64,000 bases of DNA from Brachypterus glaber. Lineage: Eukaryota; Arthropoda; Insecta; Coleoptera; Kateretidae. Under the pieces are notes generated by a model. The model saw only the letters and a program-made list of their open reading frames with translations. It was not told the origin of the DNA and did no database searches. The stretch lies in assembly GCA_958510825.1 (NCBI GenBank), contig OY294047.1, forward strand, positions 47,103,365 to 47,167,364. Direction: 5' to 3'. Positions 1 to 10,860 of the stretch are shown here, piece after piece. How positions within the stretch are numbered: position 1 is the first letter of the stretch; every line of letters begins with the position of its first letter. The translations under genes were made by a program, and so were the position numbers.

Positions 1-883
1 AATAAAGAAAGATCCAGAAAATGACTTAAGGGTAATTCGTTTCAAGAACCCGTATAATCTAGAGATACTATATCTTTAAAGCAAAAAGCTGCTAAACCTT
101 GCCTTTACCAAAATGTAATCAATTTATTTGCAATTTTGGCGAAGGCGCAATACACGGTAAAAAAATAATTTAAATAATATAAAATCCATTAGTTTTACTA
201 TACTTGTCTATGCTTAATTCATGAACTTGTATAAATGTGTTCAAATAAATTTATTTTAAAATAATGTAAAAGACTGGTAATATTATGTAAACCGCTGTAA
301 ATTAATTAAAATTACACAAAATTATAATAATACATTTTATTTTCATTTAGTCTTCTCTGTGTATACTAATATATAACACCTTCCATGGCATATATCATTG
401 AAAAGTGATTTTTATTATTTTAAAATGAAATATAATGCAATTTATTCGTATAGAATTAATATTATACTATTGGAAAAATAAATATTATTTAAACAGAAAT
501 ACAGGTATCTGGAATACATTTGTTAGTGTATATATACCCTATAGGGCTAAAATAATTTTAAAACAGATGCGCTCTCGCTTTGTTTTGTTATGATTTAAAT
601 TAATTAACTTTTATATGGTTTGCTACTCTTTGTAGATAAAATTTAGAAGAAGAAGTAGAAGAGTATTCAAAATTTTATCCTTCGAAGGATCCTTGTTCAA
701 AGCGATCAAGAGTTAAATCGTGATTTTGTGGTTACTACACCGTCCTACAAAAAAAAACGCCAACGACTCTTAAGCGGAATATATTTTTCTGAAGTATTTT
801 TGGGTGCTTAAAACGAGTTATAATAACCTATTATCCAACAGTTTACACCAATAACATGACATTCTAATAATAGATCAAATAAA
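1..883. other. AT-rich sequence, no gene recognised
   Basis: I see no convincing coding frame and no repeat partner inside the window apart from a short GGCGAAGGCG string near 139, which also occurs in the tail of the SINE copies at 5026 and 15414. Composition is that of background intergenic DNA. Confidence 0.5.
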
Positions 884-1023
884 TAAGTATAGTATATTAT
901 TCAATGAGTGTATAATATTTGCTATTCAATGAGGGTGAATTTTGAGACACGAGCTGATAAGCGAGTGGTCTAATCACCCGAGTGATTAATAGCTATTACA
1001 CACGAGTAGAATACTATACTTTA
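884..1023. repeat. short hairpin element with a GC-richer core
   Basis: The ends are inverted copies (TAAGTATAGTAT against ATACTATACTTTA) and the interior carries CACGAG/ACTCG-type strings. Size and architecture match other hairpins in this window (3049, 10718, 28155, 34138, 40171), although the sequences differ. Confidence 0.6.
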
Positions 1024-1102
1024 TCCACGGCTGTTTTGAAGTTTAAACGGTTTATTTTTACAGACCCGTGATTAATAGACCTATTAACCACGGCCGTGGA
1101 TA
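1022..1102. repeat. 81-bp palindrome TATCCACGG...CCGTGGATA
   Basis: Perfect 9-bp inverted ends enclose a less regular interior. It touches the preceding hairpin, so the two may be parts of one compound element. Confidence 0.5.
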
Positions 1103-1261
1103 AAAACATTTATGTATTAAATTAATATATAAAATATTATATACCAACTAGAATATTAATTGTTGCAAAGGATTATGTTTACGAAGAATTTGTTTAAGTT
1201 TATAGAAATTTATATCAAACTCTTCATTATTCAAAGAATCAAAATTCTAACACATTACATA

Positions 1262-1972
1262 CAGTGCGGTCCAAAAGTCACCCCCCCTCTTAACTTTTGA
1301 ACGAGTTGATATATCGACTTCAAATTTAGAACTCTTAAATAAGACAACTCAAACTATCTTTTAGCATATATTTGATATTTTCAGCTCTTAAAATGTGGGC
1401 AGGGGGGCATGGGGGGACATTTTTTTTAATGGAAAGGGGGGTCGTGTGATACATCATTTTAAAGCTTATAAAATTCTCTATTTAAACTAATATTTTTAAA
1501 TTTTTTAAAAATGTTTTTTAAGGTTTTGATTTTCAATTTTTTGTGCTAAAACAATCGATTTTTTAAGTTTTTTTTATAAATTTTTATTTTTGTCAACTAA
1601 AATAAGTTTAAAAGTATAATTTACATTTTTTTATGATGAAATTAGGCATTTTTTATAAATTATTTGTTTTTTTTTAGAGGAATTTTGACATTAATACACA
1701 TTTTCAACCCCATTTTAAACCCAATTTTTTTTTTTTTAAAAATATGGAGTTAAATGGAGAATTTTATAAGCTTTAAAGTGATGTATTACACGACCCCCCT
1801 TTCCATTTAAAAAAATGTGCCCCCTTGCCCTGCCCACATTTTAAGAGCTGAAAGTATTAAATATATGCTAAAAAATAGTTTAAGTTGTCTTATTTAAAAG
1901 TTCCGAATTTGAAGTCGATATCTCAACTGGTTCAAAAGTTAAGAGGGGGGGGGTGACTTTTGGACCGCTCTG
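1262..1972. mobile_element. 711-bp palindromic TA-flanked MITE (copy 1)
   Basis: The element begins CAGTGCGGTCCAAAAG and ends with its near-inverse, CTTTTGGACCGCTCTG, with TA on both sides, as expected for Tc1/mariner-type insertion. The inverted arms extend for most of the element, including the GTGGGCAGGGGGGCATG and GACTTCAAATTT blocks. A second copy lies at 8522-9219. There is no coding capacity, so it must be mobilised in trans. Confidence 0.85.
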
Positions 1973-2315
1973 TATGTTGGAGATTTCAACAATAAAAAGT
2001 TGTGTAGAACGTTTCTTGTTGTCTGCTACCACTTAGAATATAATACGGAATTCTGCCAAGTAAGAATCTCAGTCAATATCATTATGAAGAAGTTTAAATA
2101 AAAATGTAAGGGATATATTTTTTCTGCGGATATCTAATGTAAGCATATAAAACTTATTTAATAACGATATTTGATCACTACCTTGTGGTGGATAAACTAT
2201 ATGTTTTTTAAAGAAAAAAAATTAAGAATTTTGCGCTGAATTACTTCTAACTCTTTTTTTTGTATAAATTTTTATATATAGAATTTTTGGCTGAATTCAA
2301 AAATGTAAAAAAATA
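1973..2315. other. no feature recognised
   Basis: AT-rich spacer between two TA-flanked elements. I see no coding frame and no second copy of it. Confidence 0.4.
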
Positions 2316-2495
2316 CAGGGTGTTCTATTAAAAAAACATACTTATGCCACTTCCGGCGAAACCGGAAGTGAGACAAAAATATTAAATCCGCCATTTTATA
2401 GCCAATGTAAAATTATATAACTCACCCAAGTTTCGTTTTTATCAAATGAAGATTGCTCGTAATTTTTGGGGTGGCCATAAATAAAACTCACCCTG
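2316..2495. mobile_element. 180-bp TA-flanked MITE with an ETS-like dyad
   Basis: It runs from CAGGGTGTTC to CTCACCCTG with TA on each side. Inside, 2348-2370 is a perfect hairpin: CACTTCCGG, a 5-base loop, then CCGGAAGTG. Each arm contains the GGAAGT core that ETS-type factors bind. The terminal CAGGGTG matches the ends of 50519-51671 and resembles the right end of 22028-22759. Confidence 0.75.
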
Positions 2496-3048
2496 TATAT
2501 GTCCATATTTTGTTTCTATCTATTCAAAACTATAAAATTACTCCAGAGGGAACCGTTCTGCTATTCGAAAACCAAATAGATAAAAACTCACGTTACAAAA
2601 TAACATTAAAAATGACGTAAACGTTTTGCATTGTGCGATGTTTTTTATTATTCAGATAAAACATTTAAATTCGACGTCCTTTTAAAATTTTAATATAAAA
2701 TGTAAATTAGGATGAATCAAATAATCAAATTTTGAATTTAATATTTAACCTTTTTCAAGTATTTTCGTAATGAGGAATTTAACATTTTTGAGCATACTTC
2801 AAAAACAAGCAAGACCGAAAGCATGTTAATTAAATGTTTTGCTTGATTGAAGTTAAATATGTAAATATGCTTGGTTTGATAATAATAAAAGTTTTACAAG
2901 TAAAGAGTATTTATTATTTTTTCAAGTAGATATTATTTAAAAAACTATAAAATTATGAAAAATAGTACATATCTAATTTCTTGGAAACAAGCTCTAATTG
3001 AACTTGAAACAAATTATTGTTTTTTTTTTAATTAGTTAATAGTAATTA
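2496..3048. other. no gene recognised; weak similarity to 45.8-46.4 kb
   Basis: Contains short strings also found around 45780-46400 and 26460-26560 (for example TGTTTTGCTTGATT and TTGGAAACAAG), suggesting an old dispersed repeat. No coding frame is visible. Confidence 0.35.
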
Positions 3049-3165
3049 TATACCAAGGTAGAGAAGACATTTTTTACAGCCGAGCGTGTTAAATCCCGAG
3101 CTGCGTAGCAGCAAGGGATTTAAGAGTGGGAGGCTATAATAGTCTTCTCTACCGTAGTTTATATA
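3049..3165. repeat. GC-cored hairpin element, GGTAGAGAAGAC arms
   Basis: Inverted arms GGTAGAGAAGAC...GTCTTCTCTACC enclose a second internal stem around 3103-3121, where ATCCC and GCTGC pair with GCAGC and GGGAT. This nested dyad stands out in sequence that is otherwise about three quarters A+T. Confidence 0.65.
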
Positions 3166-4058
3166 TTAGTTTTTTCACTACTAGCATTATTTAACTATTT
3201 TTATTCAAATAATAAAATAAATTATTAACAGAAATTATATTTCATGAAATTTTAATAAAAATCAAGTAGTCTTGATCAATGACATTTGCTCAAATAAATA
3301 CTTTGAACTGACGTTTAAAAATTTAGTTTTTTTAATTTTTTTTTCATAATATTTAGCTAATTATTGATTGAATTAATTGGTAATAATTATAATTAATTAT
3401 ATTTAATAAATAAAAAGTTATTTAAAGCAATTTATTGGGTTTAATTAGTAAAAATTTTACAAAGAATTGAAACATCTAAAGTGACAGAAATCAATTGTTT
3501 ATAAAAGTTACTCCTACTAGGAGAGAAAAAATTATTATTTCTATAGGTGAAGAAAATTTATTTCACAGTCAGAAAACATGATAAATAATGGTATGTTCTA
3601 TAGCTAGTAGTGAAAAAATATATTTATACCAAGTATTATTATGCTTTTAAAAGTTTATATCGATACCTATATTAGATTTTTTATGCAGATGTGTATCAAC
3701 GTTTACATTTAAGTCTAGTAAAAGGATTTTTCCTCACTCTATTTCAAAACTATCCTTTAAATGGATTATAAAATTTTATCATTTGAATAAAGTTGCTGAA
3801 TAAAACTTTAAATTTTTAACTGTAAACGAAATTAAATTTTGACATTTTTCAATTATGCCTTTGCCTTAGTTTTAATCATATCTGAACTTCTAATCCTCGT
3901 GTATTTTTTACAAATTAATTTAATCTTATAATAATTACACTAGTTTAAAAAGATTTAAGAATATATTTTTTTTGCTGAAATCAAATCCGTTTGAGTAAAT
4001 TTTTTGTTTAAAAAAAATCATAATAAATTTTATAATTTAATCTTAATTTTACTCTCTA
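3166..4058. other. AT-rich spacer, no feature recognised
   Basis: No long open frame and no recognisable repeat; only short A/T runs. Confidence 0.4.
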
Positions 4059-4971
4059 CCCTGGTAGAAAATTACATAAATCTAACTTAACATAACATTA
4101 GATTAGTGACATTTTTATGTCTCAAACGTTATACAAAAACGTTATAAAATATATAAATTATTATTATTATTATTTATAATAACTACAGAGTCATCTAACC
4201 TTAAAAACTAACGTTTGACAAAAACGTTATAAAATATATAAATCCAACCTTAAAAACTAACGTTTGACAAAAACGTTATAAAATACATAAATCTAACTAA
4301 AACTAACTAAATTCTAACCTTTTTATAACCTTATTTTAACTTTAAATATTTTTTAAATTTTCATTATTAATACGTAAGCTATAGTAAAAAATACTCATTT
4401 CAGACAGCTATTTGCCTAGGTTTGATAATTATTTATTATTTCTATAAAGTTTAAAAAAATATCCCCCAAAAGTCAAAATTATAGCAAGTCTGGCAACGCT
4501 GTACTTTGAAAAAATATTTTAAGATTCTGAATGTATAAATAAATATTAACTAACTAAATATAAAGTTTTTCTGAGAGGTAAACGTATTTATCGAAGTATA
4601 ATAGGATATTACACAAAAAAATATTTAGGGCCACCTAAAAAGATGGCTATTTTATAAATAAATGTAACGAAATTATGTTTAAAAATATTATGATTGTTAA
4701 AATATATTCAGATTTATTTGTATGAATAAATTTGTCTTCAACTGCCATTTTATAATGCAGGTATAAATTTCCTAGTTGACCACGCCCCCTCCGAAAGTTA
4801 GAAGTACTTATAACGTATCTAACTTAAAAATCTAACGTTAGATTAACGTTTGTAACTAACGTTTGAATTTAACTTTAAAAAGCGGGACATTCGCACATAT
4901 TTTATAACGTACTTTTATACAGTTTCCTAACATTAGAAAAACGTTATTCTAACGTTAAATTTCTACTAGGG
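4059..4971. mobile_element. 913-bp TA-flanked element rich in AACGTT
   Basis: Ends are CCCTGGTAG...CTACTAGGG with flanking TA. The subterminal parts are packed with TAACGTT and AACGTTTG strings on both sides. Between 4198 and 4295 a unit of about 49 bp, containing AACGTTTGACAAAAACG, is present twice in direct tandem. No reading frame; a non-autonomous DNA transposon. Confidence 0.65.
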
Positions 4972-4991
4972 TAACTTTAATCCCATTTTGA

Positions 4992-5018
4992 TAGTATACG
5001 TATACGTATATACGTATA
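4992..5018. repeat. GTATAC/TACGTA palindromic run
   Basis: Repeated GTATACGTATAC forms a self-complementary tract directly before the SINE head. It may be target sequence, since SINE insertion favours AT-rich alternating tracts, but no duplication is visible. Confidence 0.45.
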
Positions 5019-5025
5019 CCATTTG

Positions 5026-5270
5026 AGAGAATTAGCTCAGCGGTCTAAGGCATCGATATAGCATTGACACTGAGCCAATGATCGTGAGTTCAAACCTCAC
5101 TGGCGCCGATTGCCTTTTTCAGTTAATTAATAATTGAAATTTGGCGAAGGCGTACTACTAGATATATTGGTTCGAAAGTCAATTAAAGCCGGTGGTTCCC
5201 TCTACTACTAGCCCACACAAGTCCTGGACTTAGGGGATGCTTAATTAAGTAGAAAGTACGAGGGTAAAAG
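5026..5270 (+). mobile_element. tRNA-derived SINE (copy 1)
   Basis: The head contains an A-box-like TTAGCTCAGCGGT near 5032 and a B-box-like GAGTTCAAACCTC near 5086, the two internal RNA polymerase III promoter boxes of tRNAs. The body holds GGCGCCGATTGCC, then GCCGGTGGTTCCCTC and CTTAGGGGATGC. The two minus-strand copies at 15414-15675 and 21433-21680 share this body. The acceptor ends do not pair, so this is a SINE and not a tRNA gene. Confidence 0.8.
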
Positions 5271-5559
5271 CAAACATTTATTTAAAAGCCTAATTATAGT
5301 GCAGATTTTTTTTGTTAAAACTGAAAAATAAAACTAAAAATATTTAAATTACCCTTATATGTATATGATATTTTATATGAGTTATTGGTATAATATCGAT
5401 GGAAAATGTACTTTTAATGTTGAATAAATTTATGACCGTTTACGGTTCAAATAAATAAAATTTAATGCAATTTTAGATATAAATTAATAAATACATCAAT
5501 ATGATTTTATTCTATTTTATTAAAATATTAAAATAAAAAAATGAATAAAATTCGAATCG
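5271..5559. other. AT-rich spacer
   Basis: No feature recognised; A/T runs only. Confidence 0.4.
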
Positions 5560-5965
5560 AAATTTTCCTATTGGCACGGTGCTTTTTTGGGGGTATTTTT
5601 TGTTTGTTCCGAAACCCTGAAATTCCTTTCCATTCGATAGTCCATTTATATGATTTTCAGCGAAAATTAAAAAAATCTACCGAGCGCTTCGTTTTTTTAT
5701 TTAAAAAAATAAATGCGAAACGAGCTGCGAAGAGTAAAACAAGCCGTGAACAGATTAAATGCTACGCATTCCATTATATACTATTCACAGTATTTGTTAT
5801 ATTGCATTTTTCCAAAAAACTTTACCCATTTACTGTGAATGAAAACGAAGCGCTCCGTAGATTTTTTTAATTTTCGCTGAAAATCATATAAATGGACGGT
5901 ACTATTAAATGGTAAAGGAATTTTGAAACAAACCCCCAAAAAAGCATCGTGTTTGTGTTGCCTAA
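5560..5965. repeat. foldback element with arms of about 120 bp
   Basis: The left arm (ACGGTGCTTTTTTGGGG, later TCCATTTATATGATTTTC) returns inverted at the right end. The loop, 5745-5830, contains a segment (CAAGCCGTGAA, TATTGCATTTTTCC) that recurs inverted at 18270-18362 and 40380-40442. The open frame across it is a by-product of the repeat and resembles no protein. Confidence 0.7.
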
Positions 5966-6110
5966 TAAGCTCATAATCACACGCATTTTGGAATAATGCA
6001 TTAGATACATAAACTTGTATTTGTAGTGGTGACCATTTTTATTTAATTATTTGCTCCCGACTATATTTTATATATGTCTTAAAGTACATTCGGATTAAGC
6101 TATTTGCTAG

Positions 6111-7286
6111 ACTCCAAATCCGGTTCCTTTGGGTTCTAGAAGCGGTTCTAGGATCGGCGAGGCTGTTTCAAAACTTTTTAATATGGAGCTAGGTGTACCT
6201 CAGGGGTCCGTGTTAGGGCCTCTCATATTTTTGCTTTTTGTGAACGACATGCCTGAAAATGTCATCGCTGAAATCATCGCAATGTTTGCTGATGATACAT
6301 CATTTGCCATATCAGCACTAACCCCTGAGGACCTAAAAGATAAGATTACCCATATAATAAATTCATTCCTAAACTGGTGTAATAAGAATAACCTCATCGT
6401 TAACCTTGAGAAGACTGAATGCCTATTTTTTAATAAGAATTTGAATCCAACCACTCTTCAGGTAGAAATTCATGGAAAAACAATACTGCCGGTGCAATAT
6501 GTCAAATTTCTAGGAATTTACCTGGACAGTGGCTTGCAATGGAAGAATCATATAGACTCTGTCTGCAAAAAAATTAATAAGGCATACTATGCTATCTCGA
6601 GGTTAAAATCTGTATTACCACTAGATGGAATCTTAAATGTCTACTACTGTCTAGCCTACAGTCATCTTAGTTACAACATTGTCCTGTGGGGCAATGCGGT
6701 AAACTGGGATAGGGTATTTATCGCCCAAAAGCGCATAATAAGGAAAATATATAATCTTAATTTCAAGGAATCTTGCAAAGAAACATTTATAGATAAAAAA
6801 ATTATGACAATGCCATGCTTGTATATTTATAGGTGTCTGGTGTTAATAAAAGAAAATATTCATTTATATGATAAATCTTCTGACTTTCACGGGTACTCTA
6901 CACGTGGCCGCGACACCCTACGCATACCCCTCCATAGAACCACCAAATATGAAAAGTCAGTTTCATTTATAGGCATAAAATTTTATAATAAGCTGCCAGA
7001 CAGCTACAAATATACAAGCACATGTGTTTTTAAAAACAAAATAAGAAACCTTCTGCTGGGAAAGGCATATTATACCGCTGCTGAATTTTTAAATGATAAC
7101 TTTTAAATGTACTGTCATGTAATGTCATGTAATGTTTTGATTTTAAATGAAAAATAATTGTAAAATTTTTAAAATGTAAATTTATAATTGTAAATATTTA
7201 TTTTCTTCTTGACTTGTATACACACTCTAAAAGTGTCTTATGTACATCATCTCTAACTATTAAACTATTAAACTATTAAACTATCA
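6111..7286 (+). mobile_element. 5'-truncated LINE with (TATTAAAC)n tail
   Basis: The reverse-transcriptase frame is followed by about 145 bp of 3' UTR and a tail of four TATTAAAC-type units at 7252-7286. Short tandem tails rather than poly(A) are typical of CR1/L2-type and some I-type LINEs. A 21-bp imperfect direct repeat (GATTAAGCTATTT) lies at 6092 and 7361, but it is too far from the ends to be a clean target duplication. Confidence 0.7.
6129..7106 (+). CDS. LINE reverse transcriptase, C-terminal part
   Basis: Non-LTR reverse transcriptase fragment of about 325 residues, which would copy the element's RNA at a nicked target. Counting from 6129, the GVPQGSVLGP motif is at residues 22-31, the catalytic FADD box at 53-56 and the YVKFLGI thumb-type motif at 124-130. 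The fingers domain, the first catalytic Asp and the endonuclease are missing. There is no ATG at 6129 (TTG codon), and the frame is closed by a stop at 6108-6110, so this is a truncated remnant and not a complete gene. The frame is otherwise free of stops, so the insertion is fairly young. Confidence 0.85.
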   Translation: MGSRSGSRIGEAVSKLFNMELGVPQGSVLGPLIFLLFVNDMPENVIAEIIAMFADDTSFAISALTPEDLKDKITHIINSFLNWCNKNNLIVNLEKTECLFFNKNLNPTTLQVEIHGKTILPVQYVKFLGIYLDSGLQWKNHIDSVCKKINKAYYAISRLKSVLPLDGILNVYYCLAYSHLSYNIVLWGNAVNWDRVFIAQKRIIRKIYNLNFKESCKETFIDKKIMTMPCLYIYRCLVLIKENIHLYDKSSDFHGYSTRGRDTLRIPLHRTTKYEKSVSFIGIKFYNKLPDSYKYTSTCVFKNKIRNLLLGKAYYTAAEFLNDNF

Positions 7287-7811
7287 AAAGCTTTGACAAT
7301 GAGCTACCAAAAAATCTATTTTTACCTTGCCGAGTCATATACATTTCATTTAATATATTCAGATTAAGCTATTTTCTCAGTTATACACAATAATTCTGGC
7401 GCCAAGGGGCGAGAAGAGTCTTTAAAAAGTGCGTTTAAAATATTTTATACCTAATTTTTTAAAGAAATAAGAATTTATGAAATGACATTTTGATTAAATG
7501 AAAATTAAAGAGAGTTTTTAGGGTTGAAATATGTCAGATAAAGTTTTTAATGTCTTTTTTTTAGCTCTTAGCCTAGTGAATAATTGTGTAAAACTGTGAA
7601 AATAGACTAATCTAAATGTAAAAAATTTGTTTGACTCGCTAAATTAAAAATTTATTTTTCGGGGACCCCATTTAACCACCTTTTCAAGGCTTCTAGCAAC
7701 CAAAGGAACCCGATCCAGGACCTGACGATGCATGTATCTTATTATTTGAATGTACTTTAAGACATATATAAAATACAGCTGGGAGACAATAATGAAATAA
7801 AAATGGTCACC

Positions 7812-7900
7812 TGCTCTTAGACTATTACAATGGCGATTTCTCCCGTTAGATTAGACAGGGACAAAAGTTCTACCCAAAAAGGATAGAAGACATACATATA
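7812..7900. other. short spacer
   Basis: No feature recognised. Confidence 0.3.
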
Positions 7901-7986
7901 CTCCCACTTCCACCCAGCCAAACAAATTCTGTATATGTTCTTTGTTGAACAAATACAATATTTACTTGGCCGGGCGAAAAGTGTAA
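7901..7986. repeat. short palindromic MITE, diverged copy
   Basis: Same design as 8091-8176: CCAGCCAAACAAAT...ATTTACTTGGCCGG with AAGTGTA at the end, but with more mismatches, so it is older. Confidence 0.6.
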
Positions 7987-8090
7987 CTATATTATTTTTA
8001 TTAAAGAAATTACTGGCGCCATCTAAATTTTAGTAGAATTATCTTATTCTACAGATTCACATTAGCTATGTTCGTTCGTACCATTCAGTG

Positions 8091-8176
8091 CTACACTTTC
8101 CGGCCAACCAAATAAATACTGTATTTGTTGTATAAAAAACAAATACAGTATTTATTTGGTTGGCTGGAAAGTGTAG
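8091..8176. repeat. 86-bp near-perfect palindromic MITE
   Basis: CTACACTTTCCGGCCAACC at the left is answered by GGTTGGCTGGAAAGTGTAG at the right. The centre reads AATACTGTATTTG, then a 10-base loop, then CAAATACAGTATT. It can fold into a hairpin of about 38 bp. The neighbouring copy at 7901-7986 indicates a repeated family. Confidence 0.75.
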
Positions 8177-8521
8177 CGCAAATGAGATAGAGATAGATAT
8201 GATAAATTCAACTATAAAAGTAGGCTATGAGAGTATAAATATGTAATAAGAAACGTAGCAGGAACTCATTTTCATAGCACACTTTATTCATTTTATGTTC
8301 CCGAAGGAAATGTAAAAATTAGTTTTTATTTTGCCTCTTTTTTATGAAGGTGTTAAACCTGGGTCCCTAAAGGCTGGACGGATATAAATGTGAAAAATTT
8401 GGTATGATCCCTTTATAAATTCGATAGTTTTTTTTTAATTATACATAGATAGTGTTATAGTATGCCTTGCTCAAATTCCAGCATAAACCGCGTGTGGTTT
8501 TTTTTCCTAAGCATTAATATA
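8177..8521. other. no feature recognised
   Basis: No coding frame or repeat partner seen. Confidence 0.35.
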
Positions 8522-9219
8522 CAGTGCGGTCCAAAAGTCACCCTCACGAGTTGAGATATCGACTTCAAATTTAGAACTCTTAAATAAGACAACTTAAACT
8601 ATCTTTTAGCATATATTTGATATTTTCATCTCTTAAAATGTGGGCAGGGGGGCATGGGGGGACATTTTTTTAAATGGAAAGGGGGGTCGTGTGATACATC
8701 ATTTTAAAGCTTATAAAATTCTTTATTTAAACTAACATTTTTAAATTTTTTAAAAATGTTTTTTAAGGTTTTGATTTTTCAATTTTTTGTGCAAAACATT
8801 TGATTTTTTAAGTTTTTTTTATAAATTTTTATTTATGTCAACTAAAATTAGTTTAAAAGTATAATTAACATTTTTTTATGATGAAATTAGGCATTTTTAA
8901 AAAATTATTTGTTTTTTTTAGAGGAATTTTGAAATTAATACCCATTTTCAACCCCATTTTAAACCCATTTTTTTTATTTAAAAATATGGAGTTAAATAGA
9001 GAATTTTATAAGCTTTAAAATGATGTATCACACGACCCCCCTTTCCAATTAAAAAAATGTGCCCCCATGCCCCCCAGCCCACATTTTAAGAGCTGAAAGT
9101 ATTAAATATATGCTAAAAGATAGTTTAAGTTGTCTTATTTAAAAGTTCCAAATTTGAAGTCGATATCTCAACTGGTTCAAAAGTTAAGAGGGGGGGGGGG
9201 TGACCTTTGGACCGCTCTG
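8522..9219. mobile_element. 698-bp palindromic TA-flanked MITE (copy 2)
   Basis: Second copy of the element at 1262-1972, starting CAGTGCGGTCC and ending GGACCGCTCTG with TA on both sides. It differs by a small deletion in the left GC-rich run (the C/T-rich tract is reduced to CCCTCA) and by scattered substitutions. Confidence 0.85.
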
Positions 9220-10194
9220 TATATTCATGTTTCCTAGGGTCTACAAATTTAAAATTAGTACTGAAATTATTGGATATATTGGATTTAATATAACCGTTTC
9301 CTTGTCGACTTTGTTGGATTTAAAGACGAGCGAAGCGAGTACGGCAACAACAAATAAGATACTATTTTTTCCTTCCAGCCTAATTAATTTTACCTTGATT
9401 ACTAAATACATATTTAGTATATTTATATATTTCGACAGCTTCAAGTTTTTTTATAGCATTTAAAAGTTTAACAGCTAAGGATTTTCTGAATAAAAGTGTT
9501 ATTTATCTTAACTTGGTTGGATTTTGCTATTTAAGCCAATTTTGGCGTGGCAGTACAGTGTCCAAAATCGTATGACATTGCTAAATATTCTGAATATTTC
9601 AAGTGAATATTGTCCACGTTGTTGCACAAAAACACTTCACAGTTTATAAACCAGAATTTAAAAGGCAAGAATCTAACGCTAACCTAAAATTCTGTTTGTT
9701 TACCCATATGGCCTTGCTTACTAGTAAGGTCCTGCCATCTATGTGCTTTTTTTATATTAAATTATTTCGTTACTTGTGAGGAAATGTTAACATTTCGCGC
9801 CTGTAAGTCACTGTAAAATAAAAATCTTTTTAGTATTGCGTGTTCAAAACTAAAATAAGAATATTTCATTAAGCTTAAAAAAAAGAATAATATTTCTTTA
9901 ATAAAATATTAATAAAAGTTTATACAAAACGATTAAAGTAAAACGGTTTCACTAAAACATTTTCCTGCATTCTGCAAAACTGCTAATATTAAAAGCAATA
10001 AAAGAAAAATATTAAACGTAAGATCATCAAAAAATTATTACATTGATATTGCATTTAATGTTAAAGTTAAATATGCCATATTCTGGAAAATATATTTTTA
10101 CCTAACCTAATATTATTTTATATTTTTTCATATAAAATTTCAGTAATAGTTTTGCCTACTTCACTTTTAAATAAAAATTAAAAATAAAATAAAA
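9220..10194. other. no gene recognised
   Basis: Two short frames on opposite strands overlap at 9200-9463 and neither resembles a protein I know. The rest is AT-rich and apparently unique within the window. Confidence 0.4.
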
Positions 10195-10860
10195 AGCATT
10201 TTTTTTTCAAGCTTACTAAAATGTTCATATTTTATAACTGAACACACTAGTTAGAAGTGATCTATTTTTTTACAGTAAAAAAATGAGTTCATTGTTGTAC
10301 GCCATAAAAAAAGTTAGTTATCAAAATCACCACTGGCTGCAGCACTCATTGATTTTGATGACAGCCATACTTCAAACCTGTTTGTTTATTATGTGAACAG
10401 GTGGTTGACTCAAGATTCTGTGCAAAAACCTTGCGTGAAATTGATTAAAAATGATTGAAGAAGAATATATGGTTTATACACCTACAAATCTCTCCGAAAT
10501 TGCAAATACTACATCAGACAAGTTACCATCGAAATCACGAAAAGTGTACGATTTAGCCCACGAAAAAAATTTAAAATGAGCTAAGGAAGGTTTAAGTTTA
10601 TTTCGAAAGGGTTTTATTGACCTATTTTAATAAAAAAAAACATACTTTATTACTGAATAAATTAAATTCAAAAATTATTATTTAAAAAAAAAATATATAA
10701 TATGCTTGAAGAAAAAATAGTATATTTCACTCAGAGGAAAAGTGCTTTTTTTACTTGTCTGTAGTTTCCGGGCTCCACTTCGCGCCGTCCGTAAATTCTA
10801 GTAGGCTAGTAAAAAAGCTTCACTTTTCCTCTTAGTAAAATAATATACTATTATTTACCT
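10195..10860 (+). repeat. dispersed repeat carrying a recombinase-like exon
   Basis: The first 190 bp (TACTAAAATGTTCATATTTT, later GATGACAGCCATACTTCAAA) and the last 65 bp (GTCCGTAAATTCTA, TTCACTTTTCCTCTTAGTAA) recur at 57420-57665, where the 380-odd bp in between are missing. The 3' part, 10718-10853, is a hairpin with AGAGGAAAAGTG arms. The 57-kb copy therefore looks like an internally deleted derivative. Confidence 0.7.
10451..10579 (+). CDS. possible N-terminal exon of a tyrosine-recombinase-like gene
   Basis: A 42-residue frame with an ATG start. Residues 12-23 and the LPSKSRKVYD stretch (25-34) resemble, from memory, the conserved start of insect proteins related to Crypton tyrosine recombinases, where this segment precedes an F..W core-binding helix. 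Here the frame ends at TGA right after EKNLK, so it is either truncated, frameshifted or the first exon of a spliced gene. No catalytic domain is nearby. I have not been able to verify the similarity by search. Confidence 0.35.
   Translation: MIEEEYMVYTPTNLSEIANTTSDKLPSKSRKVYDLAHEKNLK

Larger units (their letters stand above)
6028..7811. repeat. foldback element interrupted by a LINE
   Basis: GGTGACCATTTTTATTT at 6028 returns inverted at 7793-7811, with matching TATATGTCTTAAAGTACATT inside. A further inner match, GGTTCCTTTGG...CTAGAAGC, lies at 6122-6145 and inverted near 7685-7702. The LINE fragment between the arms must have entered after the foldback was in place. Confidence 0.65.

Noticed and set aside
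5026..5108. A tRNA gene
   Set aside because: A and B boxes are present, but the acceptor stem does not pair, and a SINE body shared with two other copies follows.
5541..5870. 109-codon frame
   Set aside because: It spans the foldback at 5560-5965 and is low-complexity Phe/Lys-rich sequence produced by the repeat.
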